Part shown: positions 7,344 to 14,798 of the stretch, piece after piece
Layout: each line of letters opens with the position of its first letter
How positions within the stretch are numbered: the stretch's first letter is position 1
NCBI GenBank assembly: GCA_016781775.1
Contig: JADDPR010000002.1
Location: 1 to 14,998, forward strand
Length of the DNA: 14,998 bases
Direction of reading: 5' to 3'
Source: Rubrobacter sp.
Lineage (GTDB): Bacteria > Actinomycetota > Rubrobacteria > Rubrobacterales > Rubrobacteraceae
Position numbers and translations under genes: made by a program
The notes under the pieces: model-generated
The model's input: the letters and a program-made list of their open reading frames with translations, nothing else
What the model was told of the DNA's origin: nothing
Databases searched by the model: none

Positions 7344-7536
7344 CCTAGCGCTCCTGCCGGTCCAACGGTCGCTCGTAATTCGGCCCGGACCGACGCATCC
7401 AAGGGGAGGAGGTGTAGCGCGAGATAGGGTGAGCTCCGGGTAAACGCCCGTTGGACAACCATGCATGCAAGGCCGTTTGCGTGTCATAGGCGCGCTCCAG
7501 GGTTCTCCATCGGGGCGCGGCAGCAAGGAGAAGAAT
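7344..7536 (+). promoter_or_regulatory. Long 5' leader with competing inverted repeats and an orphan ribosome site
   Basis: No gene is recognised here. The leader holds a 9-base inverted repeat (GTCCAACGG at 7360-7368, CCGTTGGAC at 7448-7456). A 6-base repeat (CGGTCC at 7358-7363, GGACCG at 7387-7392) shares bases 7360-7363 with it, so the two stems exclude each other. A strong Shine-Dalgarno sequence AGGAGGT (7407-7413) has no start codon at normal distance. The leader matches no riboswitch class that I could recognise. Function is inference. Confidence 0.35.
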
Positions 7537-9408
7537 TTGGGCAAGAGAACGTGGTTGACGGTGTCGTTGGTGCTGGCATTGCTGGTAGCAGCGGTGGGGG
7601 TGGCCCTGGCGCACCCCGAGCATTCGGACGGTGCAACCGACTCCGAGGACGGCGCTCGTGACCTCCACCAGCACGGCGACGCGGCGGGGCACCTGCCGGC
7701 CACCAAGAGCGACAACGTAGACCTCGTCTCCAAGCTAAGGCTCGAGAACGTGGTGCCGGAGAAGATCGCCGACGTGGGCGTGCACAAAGGATATGCCTAC
7801 CTCGCCGCCTGGGGCTCGGTGACGTGCGAGGACAACGGCGTCCACGTCGTCGACGTGCGCAACCCGGCGGCGCCGCGCGAGGTCAACTTCGTCCGCTCCA
7901 AGGTCGGCAGCTACCCGGGAGAGGGGATCCAGACGGTCTCCATCACGACCCCGAAGTTCTCGGGGGACATCCTCGTGAGCAACAACGAGAAGTGCAACGA
8001 GAACACCGGCTACGGCGGCGTCAACCTGTACGACGTCACCAGCCCGACGAGGGTCCTCCCTCTCTTCGAGGGGGCGGGCGACACGGACGGCGCCAACGGG
8101 GTGAAGCGAAAGAGCGCGAACTCCACCCACAGCGCCTTCGCGTGGGACGCCGGGGACAAGGCCTACGTCGTGATCGTGGACAACGTCGAAACCACCGACG
8201 TGGACATCCTCGACATAACCGACCCGCGGGCGCCGAAGCAGATCGCCGACCTCGACCTCGCCCAGAAGTTCCCGCAGATTCTGCAGTCCGCGCCGGACAA
8301 CCTCAACGAGGTCTTCCACCACGACGTCGTGGTGAAGCAGATCGACGGCAAGCAGGTCATGATGGTCTCTTACTGGGACGGCGGCTACGTCGCGCTCAAC
8401 GTCGACGACCCGGCGAACCCGACGTACATCGCCGACACCGACTTCACGAACCCCGACCCCGAGCTCTTGCAGCAGGCCGGCAAGACGGAGAGGCCGGAGG
8501 GCAACGCCCACCAGTCCGAGTTCACCCTCGACAACCGGTACGTGCTCACCTCCGACGAGGACTTCTCTCCCAACGGTACCGAGCTCTTCACGGACGATAA
8601 CCCGACCCGAGTCGCCGTCTCCCAGGGCAGCGGCACGAAGCAGCTCATGGACGGCCAGACGCTCGCCGGAACGACGGTCTACGTCGGGCGCGCCTGCGCG
8701 GGCGACGACGCCGTCCCGGCCACGCCGACGAGCGGCGGCCCCTACGTGGCCGTTGCGACGCGCGGTTTGTGCGCGTTTACGGAGAAGGTCGCCAACGTCG
8801 AGCGAGCGGGCGGATACGCGGGCGTCGTGATCGTCAACCGCGAGGGCGCCTGCGACGGCTTCGGCATGAGCGTTACGGGCAACATCCCCGCCGTCTCGCT
8901 CGACCGGAAGAACGGCTTCGGCCTCTTCGACAGGGAGGCGGCGTACGACGACGCGGCCTGCCGCGCGGGGACCGACACCCTCGAGGGCAGTCTCATACCG
9001 GGTGTCAACATCGGCGACAGGGGCGACGTCGTCAACGTCCGCGCCTTCTTCGACAGCTGGGGCTACGTCCACCTGTACAAGAACGGCGCCGGCAAGCTCC
9101 AGGAGCTCGACACGTACGCCATCCCCGAGGCGATGGATCCGGCGAAGTCGACCGGCTTCGGCGACCTCTCCGTCCACGAGGTTGCGGCGTCGGAGAAGGA
9201 CGCAAACCTCGCATACTTCTCCTATTACTCGGGCGGCTTGCGGGTCGTGAAGATAAGGAACGAGGAGCTAGCCGAGGTTGGCCGCTTCATCGACGAGGGC
9301 GGCAGCAATTTCTGGGGGGTCCAGGTCTTCGGGCAGGGCGGCAAGGAGTACGTGGCCGCCAGCGACCGCGACTTCGGCCTCTACATCTTCGAATACACCG
9401 GCCAATAG
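7537..9408 (+). CDS. Exported LVIVD-repeat beta-propeller protein with inserted PA domain
   Basis: The chosen TTG start has an AAGGAG ribosome site 6 bases upstream and yields a 623-residue protein with a clean signal peptide (GKR, a hydrophobic core, cut after AxA near residue 25). The open frame extends 24 codons further up to an ATG at 7465 that lacks a ribosome site. The mature protein has propeller-blade repeats of the LVIVD type: GVHVVDVRNPAAP (about 101), GGVNLYDVTSPTR (160), VDILDITDPRAPK (222), GYVALNVDDPANP (283) and GGLRVVKI (566). A protease-associated (PA) domain is inserted at about 376-476, with the core RGLCAFTEKVANVERAG. Six cysteines (97, 153, 387, 412, 439, 475), an even number, fit disulfides outside the cell. 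No catalytic motif is seen; PA domains bind peptides or shape access to partners. The exact role is unknown. The mature N-terminus is His/Asp-rich. Confidence 0.82.
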   Translation: MGKRTWLTVSLVLALLVAAVGVALAHPEHSDGATDSEDGARDLHQHGDAAGHLPATKSDNVDLVSKLRLENVVPEKIADVGVHKGYAYLAAWGSVTCEDNGVHVVDVRNPAAPREVNFVRSKVGSYPGEGIQTVSITTPKFSGDILVSNNEKCNENTGYGGVNLYDVTSPTRVLPLFEGAGDTDGANGVKRKSANSTHSAFAWDAGDKAYVVIVDNVETTDVDILDITDPRAPKQIADLDLAQKFPQILQSAPDNLNEVFHHDVVVKQIDGKQVMMVSYWDGGYVALNVDDPANPTYIADTDFTNPDPELLQQAGKTERPEGNAHQSEFTLDNRYVLTSDEDFSPNGTELFTDDNPTRVAVSQGSGTKQLMDGQTLAGTTVYVGRACAGDDAVPATPTSGGPYVAVATRGLCAFTEKVANVERAGGYAGVVIVNREGACDGFGMSVTGNIPAVSLDRKNGFGLFDREAAYDDAACRAGTDTLEGSLIPGVNIGDRGDVVNVRAFFDSWGYVHLYKNGAGKLQELDTYAIPEAMDPAKSTGFGDLSVHEVAASEKDANLAYFSYYSGGLRVVKIRNEELAEVGRFIDEGGSNFWGVQVFGQGGKEYVAASDRDFGLYIFEYTGQ

Positions 9409-9426
9409 CGCAGGCTAGACCTGGAT

Positions 9427-9456
9427 GCCGGGGCGGCTTACAAACGCCGTCCCGGC
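9427..9456 (+). terminator. Hairpin terminator after the LVIVD/PA gene
   Basis: An 11-base-pair stem (GCCGGGGCGGC / GCCGTCCCGGC, one G-U pair) with an 8-base loop begins 18 bases after the stop codon. No U-tract follows, as is common for hairpin terminators of GC-rich actinomycetes. Confidence 0.65.
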
Positions 9457-9516
9457 TTCGACGGGGTGCTGGCAAACCGCGACACCGAGAACGTCATCGC
9501 GTCCAACGGCAAACGA

Positions 9517-9537
9517 ATAATTATCAGGTAACTTACC
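9517..9537. promoter_or_regulatory. Operator-like pair of dyads in an AT-rich island
   Basis: ATAATTAT (9517-9524) is a perfect palindrome. Two bases later GGTAA-C-TTACC is a perfect 11-base dyad. The local AT content is far above the surroundings. On the minus strand GATAAT (9520-9525) resembles a -10 box, without a good -35. It could be a regulator-binding site or part of a promoter. Confidence 0.3.
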
Positions 9538-9552
9538 GGACAGCGATCGTTG

Positions 9553-9584
9553 GAGGAACCGGGGCACGAGCGCCCCGGTTCCTC
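9553..9584. terminator. Perfect 13-base-pair hairpin, probable terminator
   Basis: The arms GAGGAACCGGGGC (9553-9565) and GCCCCGGTTCCTC (9572-9584) are exact complements around a 6-base loop. There is no U-tract on either side. It lies about 145 bases beyond the LVIVD/PA stop, so it may be a second terminator or end a short transcript that starts in the AT-rich island. Confidence 0.6.
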
Positions 9585-9888
9585 GTTCAAGAAGGAGTGC
9601 GCCGCACCGGTACTCCCGCCTCCTCCCCTCGGCCTCGCTCCTGCCCTCTCCTCCCGTGAGTGCCGCGCATGCTCGGCATTCGAACCGCACGACGGGGTCC
9701 GTCGCCGCACCGCAAGCGTGCGCGGCCACGGATCGATCTTTGGGGCCCAAGGGTGCTGCTCGGTCGGCAGACGTGGGATAGGCGCCGGTTGGTCGGCGGC
9801 ATAGGGAAAGCTACTGGTTGTTTGGTTCGCCACCGGAACCTTCCATAGAGCGACGATCGCGCGTGCTCGCGGTAGGATGGTCGGGCTC

Positions 9889-11316
9889 ATGACGCTACGC
9901 CGCGCCTTTCAAACCCTGGTCCTCCTCTCGTTTCTGGCCCTGGCGCCGGCCTGTGGCGCGGAGGAGGAGCCGCCACCGGACGACGCGGAGAGGCTCCGCT
10001 CCGCGGTAACGACGGAGGACATCCTGCAGCACGCCCGCCGCTTCGAGGAGATAGCGGAGGCCAACGGGGGCAACAGGGCGGCGGGCACGCCGGGGTACGA
10101 CGCCTCCGTCGACTACGTAGCGCAGCAGCTTCGGGAGGCGGGCTACGACGTCTCGGTTCGGCCCTTCGAGATCCCCTACTACGAGGAGCTCGCTCCCGCG
10201 AGGTTGGAGCTCGTCGCCCCGGACGCGCGGCCTTATCAGGAGGGCGAGGATTTCTCGGCGCTGCATTTCTCGGGCTCGGGCGCGGTCGTCGCCCCCGTGC
10301 GGCCGGTCGACCTCGGGGAGCCGGGGGATTCTTCGAGCGGCTGCGAGCGCTCGGACTTCAAGCGTCTCGTCGAGGGCGAGGTTGCGCTCATGAGGCGCGG
10401 GTCGTGCCCCTTTGAGGATAAGGTCTCGAACGCAGAAGAGGCGGGCGCCTCGGCGGTCGTGATCTTCAACGAGGGCAGCCAGGGCCGGACCGGCCCCCTC
10501 GGCGCGGGGACGCTGGAACGTCCCGGAATAGGCATCCCCGTGATAGGCGCCAGTCTCGCCGTGGGCGAGGACCTCGCGCGGCTCAATGCCGAGGACGGCG
10601 GGGCGGCGGTCCGAGTAGCGGCCTCTACGGTCTCCGAGAACCGCTCGACGGCGAACGTCGTCGCGGAGAGGCGGTCCGGGAGCGAGGACGGGACCGTGGT
10701 GGTGGGCGCGCACCTCGACTCCGTACGCGAGGGACCCGGGATCAACGACAACGGCTCGGGCTCGGCCACGATCCTCGAGATCGCCCGGAAGATGACCGAG
10801 CTCGGGGTAGAGCCCAGGAAGAAGGTCCGCTTCGCCTTCTGGGGGGCGGAGGAAATCGGCCTCGTGGGCTCCACGAGCTACGTCGAGGGGCTCTCGGAGG
10901 ACGAGGTCGAGGAGATCGGGACCTACCTCAACTTCGACATGCTCGGCTCCCCGAACTTCGTCCGCTTCGTCTACGACGGCTCTTCGGGACCGCGCGGCTC
11001 TGGCCGGATCGAGGAGGTCTTTACGGACTACTTCGCCTCTCGGAACCTGGAGGTACGGACCGACTCGACCCTGGAGGGTCGCTCGGACCACGGCCCCTTC
11101 GCCGAGAGGGGCATCCCGATAGGAGGGCTCTTCACCGGGTTCGAGGGGACGAAGACCGAAGAGGAGTCCGCCCTCTTCGGCGGCGAGGCTGGCGAGCCCC
11201 ACGACCCTTGTTACCACCAGGCGTGCGATACCGTCGAGAACCTCAACCCGCGCGCGCTGGACGAGATGTCCGACGCCGCGGCGCACGCCACGGTGGTCCT
11301 CGCCGAGGAGGAGTAG
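9889..11316 (+). CDS. M28-family zinc metallopeptidase lipoprotein with PA domain
   Basis: A secreted aminopeptidase-type enzyme of 475 residues. All five M28 di-zinc ligands and the base are present: H275 (GAHLDS), D287 bridging (GINDNGSG), E321 general base and E322 ligand (WGAEEIGL), D350 (NFDMLGS) and H443 (PCYHQACD, flanked by a likely Cys-Cys pair). This is the arrangement of Streptomyces griseus aminopeptidase. A PA domain is inserted before the catalytic core at about 130-250 (VALMRRGSCPFEDKVSNAEEAG). The N-terminus TLRRAF plus a hydrophobic core ending LAPAC at C22 looks like a lipoprotein signal, though Ala at -3 is less usual. I chose the ATG at 9889 because AGGA lies 11 bases upstream and it gives the best signal peptide; an ATG at 9877 is in frame without a ribosome site. 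Likely substrates are N-terminal residues of peptides outside the cell. Confidence 0.92.
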   Translation: MTLRRAFQTLVLLSFLALAPACGAEEEPPPDDAERLRSAVTTEDILQHARRFEEIAEANGGNRAAGTPGYDASVDYVAQQLREAGYDVSVRPFEIPYYEELAPARLELVAPDARPYQEGEDFSALHFSGSGAVVAPVRPVDLGEPGDSSSGCERSDFKRLVEGEVALMRRGSCPFEDKVSNAEEAGASAVVIFNEGSQGRTGPLGAGTLERPGIGIPVIGASLAVGEDLARLNAEDGGAAVRVAASTVSENRSTANVVAERRSGSEDGTVVVGAHLDSVREGPGINDNGSGSATILEIARKMTELGVEPRKKVRFAFWGAEEIGLVGSTSYVEGLSEDEVEEIGTYLNFDMLGSPNFVRFVYDGSSGPRGSGRIEEVFTDYFASRNLEVRTDSTLEGRSDHGPFAERGIPIGGLFTGFEGTKTEEESALFGGEAGEPHDPCYHQACDTVENLNPRALDEMSDAAAHATVVLAEEE

Positions 11317-11325
11317 CGGGCTTCT

Positions 11326-11856
11326 TCAGGCCCCGTCTTCCCCTCCGTCGAGCTCGGCCAGCAGGCCCCGGAGGTCGAGGGGCCGGGTGAACATGCTCAG
11401 GCCGCCGTCCTCGGTGCGGGGCCACTCATCCTGCGGCCGGTCCCAGTAGAGCTCGACGCCGTTGTCGTCCGGGTCCCGAAGGTACAGGGCTTCGGAGACG
11501 CCGTGGTCGGAGGCGCCGTCCAGAGGATAGGCGGCGTCGACGAGGGCGCGCAGCGCGAGGGCGAGCTCGCGGCGCTCGGGGTAGAGGATCGCGAGGTGAA
11601 AGAGGCCCGCCGAGCGCGCGGGGGCCGGAGGGGCGTTTCGGCTCATCCAGGTGTTCAAGCCGATGTGGTGGTGGTAGCCGCCGGCCGACAGAAAGACCGC
11701 GTCATCGCCGTACCACTGCATCACCTCGAAGCCAAGGACGTCCCGGTAGAAGCCCAGGGCCCGCTCTATGTTCGCCACCTTGAGGTGGACGTGTCCTATC
11801 CGGGTTCCGGGGTGTATGCGCCGGGTCTGCTCCTTGCGCTGCGTGCGGGGTTCCAT
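11326..11856 (-). CDS. VOC-superfamily protein (glyoxalase / extradiol dioxygenase type)
   Basis: A 176-residue protein with two betaalphabetabetabeta modules of the vicinal oxygen chelate fold. Module one contains GHVHLKVANIERALGFYRDV (21-40) and YHHHIGLNTW (61-70); module two contains GLFHLAILYP (84-93) and GVELYWDRP (133-141). Probable metal ligands are H22, H64, H87 and E135. The blocks resemble the catechol-2,3-dioxygenase-like VOC group, but the substrate cannot be told from sequence. The ATG start has a GAGGAAAGG ribosome site 8 bases upstream. The frame stays open for another 316 codons upstream through the eamA gene, but that is an overlapping shadow. It lies 35 bases after the EamA-transporter gene, so the two are probably co-transcribed. 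Its stop is 9 bases from that of the convergent M28 gene. Confidence 0.9.
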   Translation of the reverse strand: MEPRTQRKEQTRRIHPGTRIGHVHLKVANIERALGFYRDVLGFEVMQWYGDDAVFLSAGGYHHHIGLNTWMSRNAPPAPARSAGLFHLAILYPERRELALALRALVDAAYPLDGASDHGVSEALYLRDPDDNGVELYWDRPQDEWPRTEDGGLSMFTRPLDLRGLLAELDGGEDGA

Positions 11857-11891
11857 GCGACTGCCTTTCCTCGCTTTCGGTCCTTCGGATT

Positions 11892-12779
11892 CTAACGCTC
11901 GGGGCTCCGGCGGCCCCTCGCGTTCACGAGCAGGACGCCGGCGAGCGAGAGCGCGCCCCCCACCACCGAGAGGATCGTGGGCACCTCGCCGAGCCAGACC
12001 CAGGCGATCAGGAACGCGAGCACCGGGATGACGTACAGGAAACTGACCGCGATAGAAGCGGGCATCCGCGAGAAGGCGTACCCGAGGGCCAGGTAGGCGA
12101 CCACCGTTGGGAAGACGCCGAGGTAGAGGACGCTCAGGGTCGCGTCGAGGGAGGCCGCCTTCACCTCCCCCACAAGCCCGGGGGAGAAGACCAGCATGAA
12201 GAGGGTGCCCGCCCAGATCGAGTACGTCGTGAACCTCAGGGAGCCGTACTTCTCCAGGTACGGCTTCTGCATCACGAAGAAGAGGCTCTCGCCGACGGCC
12301 GCGATCAGGATGGCGAAGGCCCCGGGGTCGAACCCGAGCGCGCCGCCGCCCTCTCCGACCGAGATCAGTACGACCCCCGCGAAGCTCGTGGCGCTCCCGA
12401 CCCACCCCCACGCCCCGAGCCTCTCTCCCAGGAACGCCACGGCCAACAGGGCGGTAAAGACCGGTACGGACGCGATGATGAGGCTCGCCGCCCCCGCCTC
12501 GACCGTGACCTCGCCGTAGGCCAGCCCGACGTGGTAAACGGTGAAACCGAGGAAGCCCCCGAGCAGGACGGCCGGAAGATCCCGTAGGGACGGCAGCGGC
12601 ATCCTCACGGCGAGCGCGTAGACGACCAGAAGCCCCGAGCCCGCGAGAAACCTGAGGAGGGCGAGGTGCCCCGGCGTGTAGCCCTCCAGCCCCGCCCGTA
12701 TCCCCGCGAAAGCCGACGCCCATATCAGGAGCACCGCCCCTATGGCCGTCATAACCCGCGCGTCTAGCCCCCCCTTCAC
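11892..12779 (-). CDS. EamA/DMT-superfamily transporter
   Basis: About 295 residues with ten hydrophobic helices arranged as two EamA repeats, each ending in the family pattern (FLGERLGAWGWVGSATSFAGVVL in outline near 118-141 and WLGEVPTILSVVGGALSLAG in outline near 262-283). The first helix reads AIGAVLLIWASAFAGIRAGL, with the typical WASAF signature. Such proteins export or import small metabolites across the cytoplasmic membrane; the substrate is not predictable. The start is uncertain: TTG at 12785, GTG at 12779 (chosen) and ATG at 12752 are all in frame, and none has a well-spaced ribosome site (an AAGGGGGGG run lies about 15 bases before the ATG). The gene is followed at 35 bases by the VOC gene and diverges from ilvD. 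Confidence 0.88.
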   Translation of the reverse strand: MKGGLDARVMTAIGAVLLIWASAFAGIRAGLEGYTPGHLALLRFLAGSGLLVVYALAVRMPLPSLRDLPAVLLGGFLGFTVYHVGLAYGEVTVEAGAASLIIASVPVFTALLAVAFLGERLGAWGWVGSATSFAGVVLISVGEGGGALGFDPGAFAILIAAVGESLFFVMQKPYLEKYGSLRFTTYSIWAGTLFMLVFSPGLVGEVKAASLDATLSVLYLGVFPTVVAYLALGYAFSRMPASIAVSFLYVIPVLAFLIAWVWLGEVPTILSVVGGALSLAGVLLVNARGRRSPER

Positions 12780-13090
12780 ACCCAAGATTCTCGCACAAGC
12801 CCACCGCGCCGCTCGCCGCCGTTGAAGGAGGCGCCTCCCCCGTTCCGCTCAGCGCCGGCCAATCTTGCGAGGTAAGGATGAGGTTCTACGAGACGGCGGG
12901 GGCACCGCGGCGAAGCACCAGCTTGACTACGCGGGCTACCGGGCGCACGCCGTCCCCCAGAAACAGCTCCACGCCGCCCATTGGTCTGCGGTCCCCGTCG
13001 CGAGGGGCTTTTGCGGCTACCGTGGGTATTTTTCGGGGTCAAGCTGTAGTATTGGGGCCGGGAGGATCGTCGTAACAGAACGGAGGCACC
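12780..13090. other. Divergent intergenic region between eamA and ilvD
   Basis: About 310 bases that should hold the promoters of eamA (minus) and ilvD (plus). On the minus strand TTGACC (plus 13036-13041) is a good -35 box but has a poor -10 partner. On the plus strand TAGTAT (13047-13052) is a possible -10 without a clear -35. No branched-chain amino acid leader peptide or attenuator was found. Small open frames exist on both strands; see the separate entry for the minus-strand one. Confidence 0.4.
12886..12981 (-). CDS. Possible 31-residue small ORF, function unknown
   Basis: An ATG-to-TAG frame encodes MGGVELFLGDGVRPVARVVK and then 11 more residues, basic and rich in Val/Leu/Arg. GC at third positions is high (about 25 of 30 codons), but that does not discriminate in DNA this GC-rich. 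A GGGGA about 10 bases upstream is the only ribosome-site hint, and an antisense 65-codon frame covers the same bases. I do not recognise it. It is listed only as a candidate. Confidence 0.15.
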   Translation of the reverse strand: MGGVELFLGDGVRPVARVVKLVLRRGAPAVS

Positions 13091-14791
13091 GTGGAGACAA
13101 CAGACCTCAGGCACAAAAGCCGCGCGATCCTCGAGGGCCGGGACAGGGCCCCGGCGCGCGGGATGCTCAAGGCCATAGGCTTCGACGACGAGGCCCTGAG
13201 CAAGCCCATAATCGGGGTGGCGCACACCTGGATCGAGACGATGCCCTGCAACTTCAACCAGCGTCGGCTCGCCGAAAGGGTCAAGGAGGGCATCCGGGAG
13301 GCCGGGGGCACGCCGATGGAGCTGAACACCATCGCAATCTCCGACGGCGTTACGATGGGGACCGAGGGGATGAAGGCGAGCCTGGTGAGCCGCGAGGTGA
13401 TCGCGGACTCCATAGAGCTCGTCGGGCGCGGGCACATGTTCGACGCCATCGTCTCCATCGTCGGCTGCGACAAGACGCTCCCGGGTGCTGCGATGGCCCT
13501 CGTGAGGCTCGGCATCCCCGGCATGATCGTCTACGGCGGCTCGATCGACCCCGGCCGTCACAAGGGCCAGGACATCACGATCCAGGAGATCTTCGAGGCC
13601 GTGGGCGCCCACGCGGCCGGCCGCATAGACGACGCGGAGCTCAAGGCAATCGAGGATAGCGCCTGTCCCGGCGCCGGCGCCTGCGGCGGCCAGTTCACCG
13701 CCAACACGATGGCGATGGTCCTCGAGTTTCTGGGCCTCTCCCCGATGGGCTCGGCGAGCCCCCCGGCGAACGACCCGCGCAAGGACGAGGTCTGCGTCGA
13801 CGCCGGTCGCCTGGTCATGGACATGCTCCGGCGCGGCGCCGCGCCCCAGGACATCCTCACGAAGACCTCGTTCGAGAACGCCATCGCGGCCGGGGCGGCG
13901 ACCGGCGGCTCGACGAACCTCGTGCTGCACCTTCTCGCCATCGCCCGCGAGGCCGGCATCGAGCTCGACATCGACGACTTCGACCGGGTGAGCGAGCGGA
14001 CCCCGATCATCGCGGACATGAAGCCGGGCGGCCGTTACACCGCCGTCGCCCTCGACAAGGCGGGCGGCTCGCGCCTCCTCGGCAAGAGGATGGTCGAGGC
14101 TGGCCTCGTCGACGGCGAGCAGCTCACCCCGACCGGCAAGACCATCGCCGAGGAGGTCGAGGGCGCCGAGGAGACCCCGGGCCAGACCGTCGTGGTCCCC
14201 GTCGATGGCGCCCTGAAGGAGACCGGCGGGCTCGTGATCCTCAAGGGCAACATCGCCCCCGAGGGCTGCGTCGTCAAGGTCGCGGGCTACACGCGCCTGC
14301 GCCACGAGGGCCCGGCCCGCGTCTTCGACTCCGAGGAGGAGGCGATGGAGGCGGCCCAGAACGGTCGCATCGTCGAGGGCGACGTCGTCGTGATCCGCTA
14401 CGAGGGCCCCAAAGGCGGCCCCGGAATGCGCGAGATGCTCGGTGTCACCGCGGCCCTCGTAGGCCAGGGCCTCGGCGAGCACGTCGCGCTCCTGACCGAC
14501 GGGCGTTTCAGCGGCGCGACCCGCGGCCTCATGGCCGGCCACGTCGCCCCCGAGGCGGCGCACCGCGGGCCCATCGCGGCGCTGAAGGAAGGCGACAACA
14601 TCGTCTTCGACGTCACGAACCGCACCCTCTCCGTCGACCTCTCGGACGAGGAGATCGAGGAACGCCTCAAGGACTGGACCGACCCGCTGCCCCGCTACGA
14701 GACCGGCGTCTTCGCCAAGTACGCCGCCCTCGTGAGCTCCGCCTCCGAGGGCGCGGTCACCCGTCCCGGCGCAAACGGGGCCACGGGCTAA
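13091..14791 (+). CDS. ilvD: Dihydroxyacid dehydratase
   Basis: IlvD dehydrates 2,3-dihydroxy acids to 2-keto acids, the third step of valine and isoleucine (and so leucine) and pantothenate synthesis, using an oxygen-sensitive or oxygen-tolerant Fe-S cluster in the cytoplasm. The 566-residue protein has the signatures GCDKTLPG (125-132) and CPGAGACGGQFTANTMAM (192-209). The expected cluster cysteines are C53, C126 and C198, the three-Cys pattern of the [2Fe-2S] subgroup. D85 (ISDG) and K128 are the metal-site Asp and the lysine that is carbamylated in the family. The C-terminal signature TDGRFSGATRGLMAGHVAPEA (outline) is intact. GTG is the start, with GGAGG 4 bases upstream. The length is normal for the family. 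No other ilv gene is in the window; ilvB/N/C could lie beyond the right edge. Confidence 0.97.
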   Translation: METTDLRHKSRAILEGRDRAPARGMLKAIGFDDEALSKPIIGVAHTWIETMPCNFNQRRLAERVKEGIREAGGTPMELNTIAISDGVTMGTEGMKASLVSREVIADSIELVGRGHMFDAIVSIVGCDKTLPGAAMALVRLGIPGMIVYGGSIDPGRHKGQDITIQEIFEAVGAHAAGRIDDAELKAIEDSACPGAGACGGQFTANTMAMVLEFLGLSPMGSASPPANDPRKDEVCVDAGRLVMDMLRRGAAPQDILTKTSFENAIAAGAATGGSTNLVLHLLAIAREAGIELDIDDFDRVSERTPIIADMKPGGRYTAVALDKAGGSRLLGKRMVEAGLVDGEQLTPTGKTIAEEVEGAEETPGQTVVVPVDGALKETGGLVILKGNIAPEGCVVKVAGYTRLRHEGPARVFDSEEEAMEAAQNGRIVEGDVVVIRYEGPKGGPGMREMLGVTAALVGQGLGEHVALLTDGRFSGATRGLMAGHVAPEAAHRGPIAALKEGDNIVFDVTNRTLSVDLSDEEIEERLKDWTDPLPRYETGVFAKYAALVSSASEGAVTRPGANGATG

Positions 14792-14798
14792 CCTATCT

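Larger units (their letters stand above)
9409..9888. other. 480-base non-coding stretch between two exported-protein genes
   Basis: No convincing gene: short open frames on both strands lack ribosome sites and recognisable motifs. Besides the hairpins at 9427-9456 and 9553-9584 it holds two adjacent dyads in an AT-rich island: ATAATTAT (9517-9524) and GGTAA-C-TTACC (9527-9537). Three small 5-base stems follow: 9661-9678, 9691-9703 and 9706-9722. A weak -35-like TTGTTT (9818-9823) is the only promoter hint before the M28 gene. Confidence 0.5.

Noticed and set aside
7427..7456. A stretch resembling the GGTGAGNCTCC part of the Mg2+ M-box riboswitch.
   Set aside because: The match is short, the rest of the M-box is absent and the downstream gene is not a metal transporter.
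7735..9177. A 480-codon open frame antisense to the LVIVD/PA gene.
   Set aside because: Composition is repetitive Val/Asp/Arg from the complement of GAC/GTC-rich codons; no motif or start signal.
9674..9690. On the minus strand a GGTTCGAAT sequence resembling a tRNA T-loop.
   Set aside because: The flanking bases do not form the 5-bp T stem, and no acceptor or anticodon arm is present.
9438..9890. A 150-codon minus-strand frame across the non-coding region before the M28 gene.
   Set aside because: It has no ribosome site or recognisable domain and reads through both strong hairpins.
11857..12804. A 316-codon upstream extension of the VOC frame running through eamA in another frame.
   Set aside because: The VOC ATG at 11856 has a good ribosome site and matches the family N-terminus; the extension is Arg/Gly-rich shadow sequence of eamA.
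12776..14563. A 595-codon open frame antisense to ilvD.
   Set aside because: It is a shadow of the strong GC third-position bias of ilvD, with low-complexity composition, no ribosome site and no recognisable motif.
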